A DNA stretch of 10,438 nucleotides from CAZRAL01 sp964598005. GTDB taxonomy: Bacteria > Pseudomonadota > Gammaproteobacteria > Burkholderiales > Usitatibacteraceae. Positions 1-7,469 of this stretch are shown here, piece after piece (positions within the stretch are counted from its first letter, which is position 1; the number at the start of each line of letters is the position of its first letter). The notes beneath the pieces were generated by a model. It did no database searches, was not told where the DNA came from, and worked only from the letters and a program-made list of their open reading frames with translations. The stretch is from the NCBI GenBank assembly GCA_964598005.1, contig CAZRAL010000074.1, forward strand, positions 1-10,438, written 5' to 3'. Position numbers and translations under genes: made by a program.

Positions 1-45
1 CAAGCCTATGCCGAGCTTCAGGCTCTGCGGAATGCGACTGCGTAA
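1..45 (+). CDS. C-terminal tail of an unidentified upstream gene (partial)
   Basis: An open frame enters from the left edge and ends at TAA (43-45), giving the tail QAYAELQALRNATA. It is alanine-rich and probably helical. Fifteen codons are too few to name a family, and a chance open frame of this length cannot be excluded. Its position just before a codirectional gene makes a real gene end plausible. The next gene starts 84 bp downstream, so the two need not share an operon. Confidence 0.35.
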   Translation, partial: QAYAELQALRNATA

Positions 46-129
46 CATCAGTTAAGTAATCATCACAAATAGTGTAGAGGGCTGTATTTCGATACAATTC
101 AAGGTGTTCCATCACTTAGGTATGCTGAA

Positions 130-753
130 TTGAAATTTAGCCGATTATTTTTGTACTTTGTTATTGCGAGCCTTGCACTTATGGGTACGCGATCTGGTTA
201 TGCGAATATTTATTCGTTCAGGGATGAAAATGGGGTGACCCATTTTTCCAATCTGCCGCACCTGGACAAGCGCTATAAACTGGTTTACCGTGTTCCCACC
301 TCTCTGCAGTTGCGACCCAACGCGTGGTCGCCGCAGATGCCAAAATCAGTGGACATTTCCAAACTGGTGCCGATTATTGATAATGCCGCCAAAGCCCATG
401 GACTGGATCCCAAACTTTTGCATGCAGTGATACGCGCCGAGTCTGGTTACAACGCAAATGCTACTTCTGCAAAGGGAGCCATGGGATTGATGCAATTGAT
501 TCCGGGCACTGCCCAGCGCTACGGGGTGGTAAATAGTTATGATCCCATCCAGAATGTGTTTGGCGGAGCCAAATATCTGCGTGATCTATTGCGTATGTTC
601 AACGGCAATCTCGAACTGGCGCTGGCTGGATACAATGCGGGCGAAAATGCGGTGGTCCGGGCTGGCAACAAGATTCCGCCTTATCCTGAAACGATGGCCT
701 ATGTGCCCAAGGTATTGGCTTTTTACCGCAGCCCGGAATTGAGCAAATTTTGA
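130..753 (+). CDS. Secreted lytic transglycosylase, DUF4124 + SLT domains
   Basis: Predicted 207-residue periplasmic or envelope enzyme that would cleave the MurNAc-GlcNAc bond of peptidoglycan non-hydrolytically, leaving 1,6-anhydro ends. Residues 1-25 are a Sec signal peptide: basic start, hydrophobic core, and probable cleavage after SGYA. Residues 26-42 (IYSFRDENGVTHFSN) match the start of a DUF4124 module, often found ahead of SLT domains in proteobacteria. The SLT domain covers about 78-200, with catalytic Glu104 in RAES, then GLMQLIP (119-125) and AGYNAG (166-171), all in the family order. The start is TTG at 130. The next in-frame ATG (181) would destroy the signal peptide, so TTG is preferred although its upstream AG-rich signal (TTAGG, 115-119) is weak. 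The paralogue type (MltC-like, Slt-like) is not resolved. It is not an obvious functional partner of folC. Confidence 0.9.
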   Translation: MKFSRLFLYFVIASLALMGTRSGYANIYSFRDENGVTHFSNLPHLDKRYKLVYRVPTSLQLRPNAWSPQMPKSVDISKLVPIIDNAAKAHGLDPKLLHAVIRAESGYNANATSAKGAMGLMQLIPGTAQRYGVVNSYDPIQNVFGGAKYLRDLLRMFNGNLELALAGYNAGENAVVRAGNKIPPYPETMAYVPKVLAFYRSPELSKF

Positions 754-774
754 TTGGTTTGTTGCCCGGTTTTG

Positions 775-792
775 CCCCTTTCTGAGTAGGGG
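775..792 (+). promoter_or_regulatory. Possible hairpin covering the folC ribosome binding site
   Basis: CCCCT (775-779) can pair with AGGGG (788-792) across an 8-base loop. AGGGG is the only Shine-Dalgarno-like stretch before folC. The same CCCCT occurs again at 810-814, inside a 9-bp direct repeat (GCCCCTTTC at 774-782 and 809-817), so AGGGG could pair on either side. No T tract follows, so it does not look like a rho-independent terminator. A five-pair stem is short and could be chance. Confidence 0.2.
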
Positions 793-817
793 ATGATTGA
801 GTTTTATAGCCCCTTTC

Positions 818-2104
818 ATGGTCTCATTACCCGCTTCGTTTGATCAATGGCTGGAGTACATTTCCCGGCAGCATTCGGCAGAAATTGTCATGGGCCTCGA
901 CCGTGTCCGGGCCGTGTGGTTACGGCTGGGGGGGGGCGGCACAGGCCCACAAGCGCCGCTTAATATTGTTGTTGGTGGGACCAATGGCAAGGGATCCACA
1001 TGCGCCATGCTGCAAGCTATCCTAAATTGCGCAGGCTACAAAACCGGTCTCTATACCTCGCCACACCTGCTGCGTTATAACGAGCGAGTTCGAATAGCAG
1101 GCCAGCAGGCCAGCGATGGCGATTTATGCCGCGCGTTTGCCACTGTCGAAGCAGCGCGTCAGGACATACCATTAACCTATTTCGAGTTTGCCACTTTGTC
1201 GGCACTCTGGCTTTTTCACAACAAGAATGTAGAAATTGCCATACTGGAAGTGGGGCTGGGGGGCCGGCTGGATGCTGTCAATATTGTCGATGCCGATGTA
1301 GCAGTGGTGACCAGCGTGGATCTGGATCATCAGGCTTTTCTTGGCGAGACGCGGGAAGCCATCGGCTATGAAAAGGCACATATTTTTCGTACAGGGCGCC
1401 CAGCAATATTTGGCGATACTAATCCACCACAGTCGCTTCTCGATCATGCAGCAGCAATCGGCACAGATTTAGTGATACTGGATCGCGATTACCGCTTCCA
1501 GCGCAGCACTCATCAATGGGAATTTCTGGGTCGCCACGGCGCCTGGCATGCGCTTCCTTTCCCTGCTTTGCGCGGAGCCTATCAGCTTAAAAATGCCTCG
1601 GCCGCGTTAGCCGCTCTGGAAGCCCTAAAAGGCCGGTTGCCGGTTGCGATGGGACATATTAAACAGGGCCTGCTCGAAGTGGAGTGGCCGGGGCGCCTGC
1701 AGATTTTGCCGGGACGTCCAGCTGTCATTCTCGATGTGGCTCACAATCCGCACGCCGCGCGGGCGCTTGAAGACGCGTTGGGGTCGATGGGATACTACGA
1801 AAATACGTTCGCGGTATTCGGCATGCTGAAGGACAAAGATATTGATAGCGTGATTCGCATCGTCAAATCCCGTATCGACCGTTGGTATGTGGCAGGGCTT
1901 CCTGGAGAACGTGGAGCTACGGGCGCGCTTATTACGGAAAAATTGGAGCGTCAGGGGATTGCTGGCGATGCGGTACAGCCGTGTTCGACGATTGCCGCAG
2001 CCTTCGATGCGGCCTGCCGTGAGGCAGGGCAGGGTGATAGAATCTTGGCTTTCGGGTCGTTCCTCACGGTTGCCGGGGTATTGACGGCTTTGAAAATTCA
2101 CTAA
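818..2104 (+). CDS. folC: Dihydrofolate synthase / folylpolyglutamate synthase
   Basis: Cytosolic Mur-ligase-family enzyme. It adds glutamate to dihydropteroate using ATP, making dihydrofolate, and then extends the polyglutamate tail of reduced folates. At 428 residues it has the usual length. Visible motifs are the P-loop GTNGKGST (54-61), YTSPHL (79-84), EVGLGGRLDA (144-153), the TSVDLDH segment (165-171), YEKAHIFR with the candidate carbamylated Lys186, and DVAHNPHA (306-313) opening the C-terminal domain. The start is uncertain. ATG 818 gives the usual short lead before the conserved W-L-x-x-I helix but lacks a ribosome site. TTG 797 would add seven residues and sits only 4 bp after AGGGG. 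A nine-G tract (928-936) encodes a Gly-rich loop (residues 38-41) in a variable part of the family, and the frame stays open through it. folC heads the folC-dedD-cvpA-purF-metZ cluster. Confidence 0.96.
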   Translation: MVSLPASFDQWLEYISRQHSAEIVMGLDRVRAVWLRLGGGGTGPQAPLNIVVGGTNGKGSTCAMLQAILNCAGYKTGLYTSPHLLRYNERVRIAGQQASDGDLCRAFATVEAARQDIPLTYFEFATLSALWLFHNKNVEIAILEVGLGGRLDAVNIVDADVAVVTSVDLDHQAFLGETREAIGYEKAHIFRTGRPAIFGDTNPPQSLLDHAAAIGTDLVILDRDYRFQRSTHQWEFLGRHGAWHALPFPALRGAYQLKNASAALAALEALKGRLPVAMGHIKQGLLEVEWPGRLQILPGRPAVILDVAHNPHAARALEDALGSMGYYENTFAVFGMLKDKDIDSVIRIVKSRIDRWYVAGLPGERGATGALITEKLERQGIAGDAVQPCSTIAAAFDAACREAGQGDRILAFGSFLTVAGVLTALKIH

Positions 2105-2122
2105 AGATCTTATTTTCTGACG

Positions 2123-2800
2123 ATGGCTGACTTTCAGACCCCCCACACTTCCGGAGCTGAACTTGAAATCAAGCGGCGCGGACGGCGACGCCTGATTGGT
2201 GCCTTCACGCTAGGCTTGCTCGCGGTGGTTTTTTTGCCGATGGTATTCGATTCTGAACCGAAACCGGAGCACTCTGTAAGCAAAGAAGTGGTGATGGTGG
2301 TGCCTGCAAAGGAAGGGCAACCTTCCTTACCACCACCGGCGTTATTGCCTGCGACAGAGTCCGCCAAGATGGATATTTCCAAGCCGGCTGCCAAACTTTC
2401 TGCCGAATCCCAGGCACCCTCTAATCCGGAACCAGCTGTCGCACCCAGCCAGTCTGAATCAAAGCCTGTCGATAAAAAACCGGTTGATAATGCGCCGCCA
2501 GCTGTTGTTACTTCTGTTCAGCCCAATAAATCGACGCCTCCGTCAAAATCTACCCCGCAGCCTTCCGAAACAGGAAAATTTGCAATACAACTGGGTGCAT
2601 TTAACGATGCTGACAACATCAAGCAGATTGTGGGCAAGATGAAAGAGGCAAAATTACCCGTCTATACGGAGAAAATAGCAGTGGCAAAAGGTGCGGTGAC
2701 CCGTATTCGCGTGGGACCCTATCCCAGCCGGGAAAAAGCCGATCAGATTCTGGAGCAAATCAGGAAAACCGGAACCCAAGGAAAAATCGTTCCGCTATGA
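2123..2800 (+). CDS. dedD: DedD-like SPOR-domain cell division protein
   Basis: Bitopic inner-membrane protein of 225 residues with the DedD layout. It has a short basic cytoplasmic N-terminus (KRRGRRR, 17-23), one membrane helix (about 24-42), and a long periplasmic linker rich in Pro, Lys, Ser and Ala (about 45-150). A C-terminal SPOR domain (about 151-225) opens with GKFAIQLGAF and carries RIRVGPY (194-200). SPOR domains bind denuded glycan strands at the septum, so a role in constriction is inferred. The name rests on architecture plus position between folC and cvpA, as in Escherichia coli. The linker is low complexity, with a near-repeat KSTPPSKSTPQPS. It starts 18 bp after folC, and its TGA overlaps the cvpA ATG (ATGA), suggesting translational coupling. 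Confidence 0.88.
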   Translation: MADFQTPHTSGAELEIKRRGRRRLIGAFTLGLLAVVFLPMVFDSEPKPEHSVSKEVVMVVPAKEGQPSLPPPALLPATESAKMDISKPAAKLSAESQAPSNPEPAVAPSQSESKPVDKKPVDNAPPAVVTSVQPNKSTPPSKSTPQPSETGKFAIQLGAFNDADNIKQIVGKMKEAKLPVYTEKIAVAKGAVTRIRVGPYPSREKADQILEQIRKTGTQGKIVPL

Positions 2801-3321
2801 ATGGACTCGATTACGCCCTGATAGTCATTGTGCTGCTGTCGATTGTTTGTGGTTTGATGCGCGGGGTGATTCTGGAAGTATTCCATATTGCAGGGTGGAT
2901 CATTGCCTTTATCATGGCGCAAGTTTTCATGCCAGTTTTGCGGCCCTATTTTTCCGACTGGATGATTGATCCTGGCATACGAACACTTATTGCCTGGGGT
3001 GCCATTTTTTTGGGTACGCTGGTGGCAACGGCACTGGTCGCCAACTTTGTTTCCGGATTGGTCCGGAAAATAGGACTAGGTGTGATGGATCGTGGATTGG
3101 GCGCCGCTTTCGGTTTGGCACGTGGTGCAATATTAGTGTTGCTGCTAGCAGTGGGTGCAGGGTTTACCACATTTCCCGCAACTTCAATCTGGAAAGACGC
3201 TATGCTTGCACCGTGGATGGAAGCAGGGGCGTTATGCGTTAAACCGTTTTTGCCAGAGAATTTGGCTGCGCGACTAAGTTATCGTCCGAAGGAATCTCCG
3301 ATTAAGTCCGCTGAAGGATAA
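2797..3321 (+). CDS. cvpA: CvpA family inner-membrane protein
   Basis: A 174-residue integral membrane protein with about four hydrophobic helices (roughly 4-22, 27-48, 62-86 and 103-125), followed by a hydrophilic tail. The opening NGLDYALIVIVLLS and the segment GLMRGVILE are typical of CvpA/colicin V production proteins. Gly- and Arg-containing turns (MDRGLGAAFGLARGA) also match the family. Its molecular function is not settled; in E. coli it is needed for colicin V production and it usually accompanies purF. The start is fixed by the 4-nt ATGA overlap with dedD, with AAGGA (2779-2783) lying rather far upstream. Its end contains the AAGGA (3314-3318) that serves purF. Confidence 0.92.
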   Translation: MNGLDYALIVIVLLSIVCGLMRGVILEVFHIAGWIIAFIMAQVFMPVLRPYFSDWMIDPGIRTLIAWGAIFLGTLVATALVANFVSGLVRKIGLGVMDRGLGAAFGLARGAILVLLLAVGAGFTTFPATSIWKDAMLAPWMEAGALCVKPFLPENLAARLSYRPKESPIKSAEG

Positions 3322-3327
3322 GTGTTC

Positions 3328-4845
3328 ATGTGTGGTGTCATCGGTATTGTTTCGAAAAGTCCGGTCAATCAACTGCTGTATGATGGTTTGACGATTTTAC
3401 AGCATCGCGGTCAGGACGCTGCCGGTATCGTGACTGCCGATGGCCGTACCTTTCACATGCACAAGAATAAAGGGCTGGTGCGCGACGTGTTTCGTACCCG
3501 GGATATGCGTAACCTGAAGGGTAATGTCGGGATTGCCCATTGCCGTTACCCAACCGCTGGTTCCGCAGCCAGCGCGGCCGAATCGCAGCCGTTTTATGTG
3601 AACTCTCCTTTTGGCGTTGTACTGGGCCATAATGGCAATTTGATCAATACCGCTGAATTGCGGCGCGAACTGTTTCAGGACGATCAGCGTCACGTCAACA
3701 CCAATTCTGATTCCGAGGTACTGCTTAACGTGCTGGCCCATGAACTTCAGCTGGCCGCACGCGGCAATCATCTCGACCCTGAAGCCATTTTTGCCGCTGT
3801 CGCGGGCGTGCATCGACGCGTGCACGGGGCCTACGCCATTGTAGCGATGATCGCCGGTTACGGATTGCTGGCGTTCCGCGATCCCTACGGCATCCGCCCC
3901 TTAATTATTGGCAAGAATGAAAGTGAAAATGGTGTCGAATTCATGGTGGCTTCGGAAAGCGTGGCGCTCGATACGCTGGGCTTCGAAATCATGCGCGACG
4001 TGGCACCGGGCGAAGTGATACTGGTGAATAATTCAGGCAGCTTTCACAGCCGCCAGTGTGCGCCGAATCCCTCGCTCAATCCCTGTATTTTTGAATACGT
4101 GTATCTGGCTCGCCCCGATTCGGTGATCGATGGCATTTCGGTCTATGAAACGCGTTCGCGCATGGGGGTCAGTCTGGCGAAAAAAATCAAACGCGACAGG
4201 CCGAATATTCAAATCGATGTCGTCATTCCAATTCCCGACACCAGCCGGCCTTCTGCGCTGGAAGTGGCCCAGGTGCTGGGCGTCAAATACCGAGAAGGGT
4301 TTATCAAAAACCGTTATATCGGCCGTACTTTTATCATGCCGGGACAGGAGGAACGCAAACGTTCGGTGCGGCAGAAACTCAACGCCATGAGTATCGAATT
4401 CAAAAGTAAAAATGTGCTGCTGGTGGATGATTCGATCGTACGCGGAACCACCTCGCGCGAAATTGTGCAAATGGCGCGCGATTGCGGGGCGAAAAAAGTT
4501 TACTTTGCTTCTGCGGCGCCACCCGTGCGTTTTCCCAACGTGTACGGCATCGATATGCCGACGCGCGCAGAGTTGATTGCCACTGGACACGATACGCAAC
4601 AGATCGCCAGCATCATCGGCGCCGACGCGGTTTTCTATCAAGACCTGGATGACCTGGTGGAGGATGTGCGGGCCTGTAATCCCGCGGTTCAGCATTTCGA
4701 TGCATCGTGCTTCAACGGGGAATATATTACCGGTGGCGTCAGTCCCGAGTATCTGGCGGGGATTGAAGCTAGTCGCCGCGATGGTGTAAACGAGGGGCCC
4801 ACATCAGCGTATCAGCTCGATCTTGGATTGTCGACGGTGGACTGA
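3328..4845 (+). CDS. purF: Amidophosphoribosyltransferase
   Basis: Catalyses the first committed step of purine synthesis: PRPP + glutamine + H2O to 5-phosphoribosylamine + glutamate + PPi, in the cytosol. At 505 residues it has the E. coli-type length. The start at ATG 3328 puts Cys2 directly after Met, as required because this cysteine becomes the N-terminal nucleophile. AAGGA (3314-3318) lies 9 bp upstream; the earlier in-frame GTG (3322) would bury that cysteine. The Ntn glutaminase domain (about 2-235) shows CRYPTAG (72-78), GHNGNL (100-105), TNSDSE (125-130) and FRDPYGIRP (183-191). The phosphoribosyltransferase domain carries the PRPP loop VLLVDDSIVRGTTS (363-376). There is no N-terminal propeptide, and I see none of the cysteine pattern of the iron-sulfur (Bacillus) type. 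It starts 6 bp after cvpA, and its TGA shares a base with the metZ ATG. Confidence 0.97.
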   Translation: MCGVIGIVSKSPVNQLLYDGLTILQHRGQDAAGIVTADGRTFHMHKNKGLVRDVFRTRDMRNLKGNVGIAHCRYPTAGSAASAAESQPFYVNSPFGVVLGHNGNLINTAELRRELFQDDQRHVNTNSDSEVLLNVLAHELQLAARGNHLDPEAIFAAVAGVHRRVHGAYAIVAMIAGYGLLAFRDPYGIRPLIIGKNESENGVEFMVASESVALDTLGFEIMRDVAPGEVILVNNSGSFHSRQCAPNPSLNPCIFEYVYLARPDSVIDGISVYETRSRMGVSLAKKIKRDRPNIQIDVVIPIPDTSRPSALEVAQVLGVKYREGFIKNRYIGRTFIMPGQEERKRSVRQKLNAMSIEFKSKNVLLVDDSIVRGTTSREIVQMARDCGAKKVYFASAAPPVRFPNVYGIDMPTRAELIATGHDTQQIASIIGADAVFYQDLDDLVEDVRACNPAVQHFDASCFNGEYITGGVSPEYLAGIEASRRDGVNEGPTSAYQLDLGLSTVD

Positions 4846-6020
4846 TGCCAGAGAAATTCGAGTTCGATACTTTAGCCGTTCGCGCAGGCCAGTTGCGCAG
4901 TGATTTTCAGGAGCATTCTGAAGCGCTGGTACTGACCTCTAGTTTTACCTATAAAACCGCCGCAGAAGCCGCGCGCCGGTTTGCCAATGAAGAACCGGGC
5001 TTTGTATATACGCGCTTCACCAACCCCACGGTCAGCATGTTTCAGAACCGGTTGGCGGCGCTCGAAGGGGCGGAGGCCTGTATTGCGACGGCCACCGGCA
5101 TGGCCGCCATTGCAAGTACCGCGCTGGGCTTGCTGAAAGCCGGTGATCATATTGTTTCCTCGCATAGCGTATTTGGCACGGTAATGCCGCTATTGGGTCA
5201 AATACTCAAACGTTTTGGCGTCGACACGACCTGGGTTGCACCTACCGATCTTGAAGCATGGCGTGCTGCCATACGCCCCAATACACGTTTGTTATTTTGC
5301 GAGACACCCTCCAATCCGCTGGCCGAAGTCTGCGATATCGTAGCGCTGGCGGCACTGGCGCGCAAAGGCAATGCGCTCCTTGCGGTCGATAATTGTTTTT
5401 TAACGCCGGCCTTGCAGCAGCCCATTACACTGGGGGCTGATCTAGTTATCCACTCCGCGACCAAGTATATCGATGGCCAGGGGCGCGTCCTGGCGGGGGC
5501 AGTGTGCGGACGCAAGGAATTGATCGAAACCATTTATGGATTTGTGCGTACCGCCGGGCCAGCGCTTTCCCCATTTAATGCCTGGATATGTTTGAAGGGC
5601 ATGGAAACCTTGCGCTTGCGAGTGGAAGCCCAATCGGCTGCGGCGCTTGCACTGGCGCAATGGCTTGAACCGCATCCTGCCGTTTCGCGCGTGTATTACA
5701 CCGGTCTTGCTTCCCATCCACAATATGAATTGGCAACCAAACAGGCTCGGGCAGGGGGGGCTGTTGTCGCCTTTGAGGTGCAGGGTGGACGAGAAGCAGC
5801 CTGGCGCGTTATCGATACGACACGAATGATTTCGATCACTGCGAACCTGGGCGATACCAAAACCACAATTACCCACCCGGCCACCACGACCCATGGACGA
5901 GTAAGCCAGACGGAGCGCGATGCAGCCGGAATTACCGAAGGCTTGCTGCGCGTCGCAGTGGGGCTCGAAGCGCTGACGGATATTGTCACCGACATCGAGC
6001 GCGGGTTGATTACGATATGA
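4845..6020 (+). CDS. metZ: O-succinylhomoserine sulfhydrylase (PLP enzyme)
   Basis: Cys/Met-metabolism PLP-dependent enzyme of 391 residues. It is expected to convert O-succinylhomoserine plus sulfide to homocysteine, bypassing cystathionine in methionine synthesis. The Schiff-base lysine is Lys207 in HSATKYIDGQGR. The DGQGR(V)LAG continuation is the pattern I associate with MetZ rather than MetB or MetC. Other family marks are YTRFTNPT (55-62, phosphate-binding Tyr/Arg), ATATGMAAI (81-89), ETPSNP (153-158), VDNCF (181-185) and the C-terminal LRVAVGLE. The metZ-after-purF order is, as I recall, common in betaproteobacteria and supports the name. Overlap of the purF stop with this start (TGATG, 4843-4847) implies termination-reinitiation; GGTGG (4836-4840) is a weak site. 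O-acetylhomoserine as substrate cannot be excluded from sequence. A seven-G tract (5754-5760) lies in the frame without disrupting it. Confidence 0.93.
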   Translation: MPEKFEFDTLAVRAGQLRSDFQEHSEALVLTSSFTYKTAAEAARRFANEEPGFVYTRFTNPTVSMFQNRLAALEGAEACIATATGMAAIASTALGLLKAGDHIVSSHSVFGTVMPLLGQILKRFGVDTTWVAPTDLEAWRAAIRPNTRLLFCETPSNPLAEVCDIVALAALARKGNALLAVDNCFLTPALQQPITLGADLVIHSATKYIDGQGRVLAGAVCGRKELIETIYGFVRTAGPALSPFNAWICLKGMETLRLRVEAQSAAALALAQWLEPHPAVSRVYYTGLASHPQYELATKQARAGGAVVAFEVQGGREAAWRVIDTTRMISITANLGDTKTTITHPATTTHGRVSQTERDAAGITEGLLRVAVGLEALTDIVTDIERGLITI

Positions 6021-6054
6021 GGCAGCGCACACAAACAACGAACCGGGTTTTTTC

Positions 6055-7431
6055 ATGAAATATAACCGTCTTTTTTTTGTTTTTCGAGTTTTGGCGATTG
6101 CTGCCGCGTTTGGGATTTTTAGTCATGGTGTAGGGGCTGCACAAATCGCTGCGGGACCAATGGCGGGAGCGGCGGGGATGCGTGCTGCAACCCTCTGGGT
6201 GCAGGCCGATGGTGCAGCCAATGCGCAAATCGAATATTGGTTCGACAAGGAACCGGCCAGGATTATGCGTACCGCAGTACAGAAATTGTACGAGGCGGAG
6301 GATTATGCGGTGCATTTTTCGATTGGTGGGCTGGAGCCGGGACGTACCTACGGGTACCGGGTCAAATTAAATGGCAAGGTGGCCTTACCCAACGAAAAAT
6401 TTTTCTTTCGCACACAAGCGTTGTGGCAATGGCGTACCGATCCACCCGACTGGAAACTCGCTTTCGGCTCTTGTATGTATCTGAATGAACCAGCCTACGA
6501 TCGGCCCGGAAAGCCATACGGCGGGCCCCCCGAAACCAGGCAGATCTTTGCCAGTATTGCCCGGGAAAAGCCGGACATGATGCTGTGGGGTGGAGACAGT
6601 CTGTATTTTCGCGAAGTGGACTACGATAGCGAATGGGGTTTGCGCTATCGCTGGCGGCGCGATCGCGGCATACCAGAATTGCAATCTATTCTGCGTACTG
6701 CACACCATTACGCCATCTGGGACGACCATGAATTCGGGCCGAACGACAGCAATTCAAGTTATGTTTTTAAAGATATTGCCCTCAAACTTTTCAAGCGCTA
6801 TTGGGCGAACCCCAGTTATGGTCTGCCTGAGGCACCGGGGATTTTTACTACTTTCAGCTTTAACGATGCTGATTTCTTTTTGCTTGATAATCGCTATTAT
6901 CGCGACAGCGAAAAACTGAAAGGCGAGGACAAAACCAAGCTGGGCGCGGTGCAATTGCGTTGGTTGAAGAATGCGTTGCTGGCTTCTAAAGCGTCGATAA
7001 AAATCATTTTAGCCGGCAGCCAGATGACCAACGCGGTCAATCAATACGAAGGCTGGGATAAATTTTCCAAAGAGCGCGACGATATTTTCAAATTTCTGCT
7101 CGATCAGCAAATCGATGGCGTCCTGCTGTTTTCCGGGGACCGGCATTTCACTGAAATGTTAAAAACCGAACGTCCTGGCAGTTATCCGCTTTACGAGCTA
7201 ACCTGCTCACCGCTAACCTCGGGTGTCCCCAGTAATCTGGATCAGGAAAAAATCAACCCGCAGATCGTGCCGGGCACGTTTACAGCACAGCGCAATTTTT
7301 GTACGCTGGATTTTCAAGGTGCAAAAGACGAGCGCAAAATTGTTGTTCGCAATTTTTCCACTGAAGGCAAAAAATTGTGGGAGCAAACGATTGCAGTCAG
7401 GGAATTGAAAACACCCCTGCCCTCACGCTGA
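6055..7431 (+). CDS. Secreted PhoD-like metallophosphatase (alkaline phosphatase D family)
   Basis: Predicted exported phosphomono/diesterase of 458 residues. Residues 1-29 form a signal peptide (basic start, hydrophobic AIAAAFGIF core, likely cut near GVGAA). I see no twin-arginine pair, although many PhoD proteins use Tat. Residues about 35-120 are a fibronectin-like PhoD N-terminal domain (LEPGRTYGYRV, 93-103). The metallophosphatase domain has AFGSC (136-140, candidate metal ligand Cys140), WGGDS (178-182), a WDDHE motif (222-226) with EFGPNDSN continuing, and SGDRHFTE (360-367). This Cys/Asp/His set resembles the PhoD iron-calcium site. Substrate is unknown: phosphodiesters or phosphate monoesters are possible. 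It starts 34 bp after metZ, with no clear Shine-Dalgarno sequence before ATG 6055, and ends 38 bp before panC. It is not metabolically linked to either neighbour. No Pho box was recognised upstream. Confidence 0.87.
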   Translation: MKYNRLFFVFRVLAIAAAFGIFSHGVGAAQIAAGPMAGAAGMRAATLWVQADGAANAQIEYWFDKEPARIMRTAVQKLYEAEDYAVHFSIGGLEPGRTYGYRVKLNGKVALPNEKFFFRTQALWQWRTDPPDWKLAFGSCMYLNEPAYDRPGKPYGGPPETRQIFASIAREKPDMMLWGGDSLYFREVDYDSEWGLRYRWRRDRGIPELQSILRTAHHYAIWDDHEFGPNDSNSSYVFKDIALKLFKRYWANPSYGLPEAPGIFTTFSFNDADFFLLDNRYYRDSEKLKGEDKTKLGAVQLRWLKNALLASKASIKIILAGSQMTNAVNQYEGWDKFSKERDDIFKFLLDQQIDGVLLFSGDRHFTEMLKTERPGSYPLYELTCSPLTSGVPSNLDQEKINPQIVPGTFTAQRNFCTLDFQGAKDERKIVVRNFSTEGKKLWEQTIAVRELKTPLPSR

Positions 7432-7469
7432 TATGTGGCTTTCATAGGTCAACGCTCGCGGAGTAATAT

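Noticed and set aside
93..98. TACAAT as a -10 box for the transglycosylase gene
   Set aside because: The matching upstream position (70-75) has only about two of six bases of a -35 consensus, so the promoter cannot be supported.
1625..2146. A 173-codon minus-strand open frame over the folC end
   Set aside because: Antisense shadow of folC conserved motifs (including DVAHNPHA). No independent coding evidence.
2387..2572. Pro/Ser/Lys-rich near-repeats in dedD as a tandem repeat array
   Set aside because: This is the expected low-complexity periplasmic linker of DedD-type proteins. The repeats are irregular at DNA level.
4033..4695. A 220-codon open frame on the minus strand inside purF
   Set aside because: It is entirely antisense to the strongly conserved phosphoribosyltransferase part of purF. 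Its His/Arg-rich translation shows no recognisable domain, and there is no ribosome site.
5442..6056. A 204-codon minus-strand open frame over metZ
   Set aside because: Antisense shadow of a well-supported gene. Its Cys/Arg/Gly-rich composition resembles no family I know.
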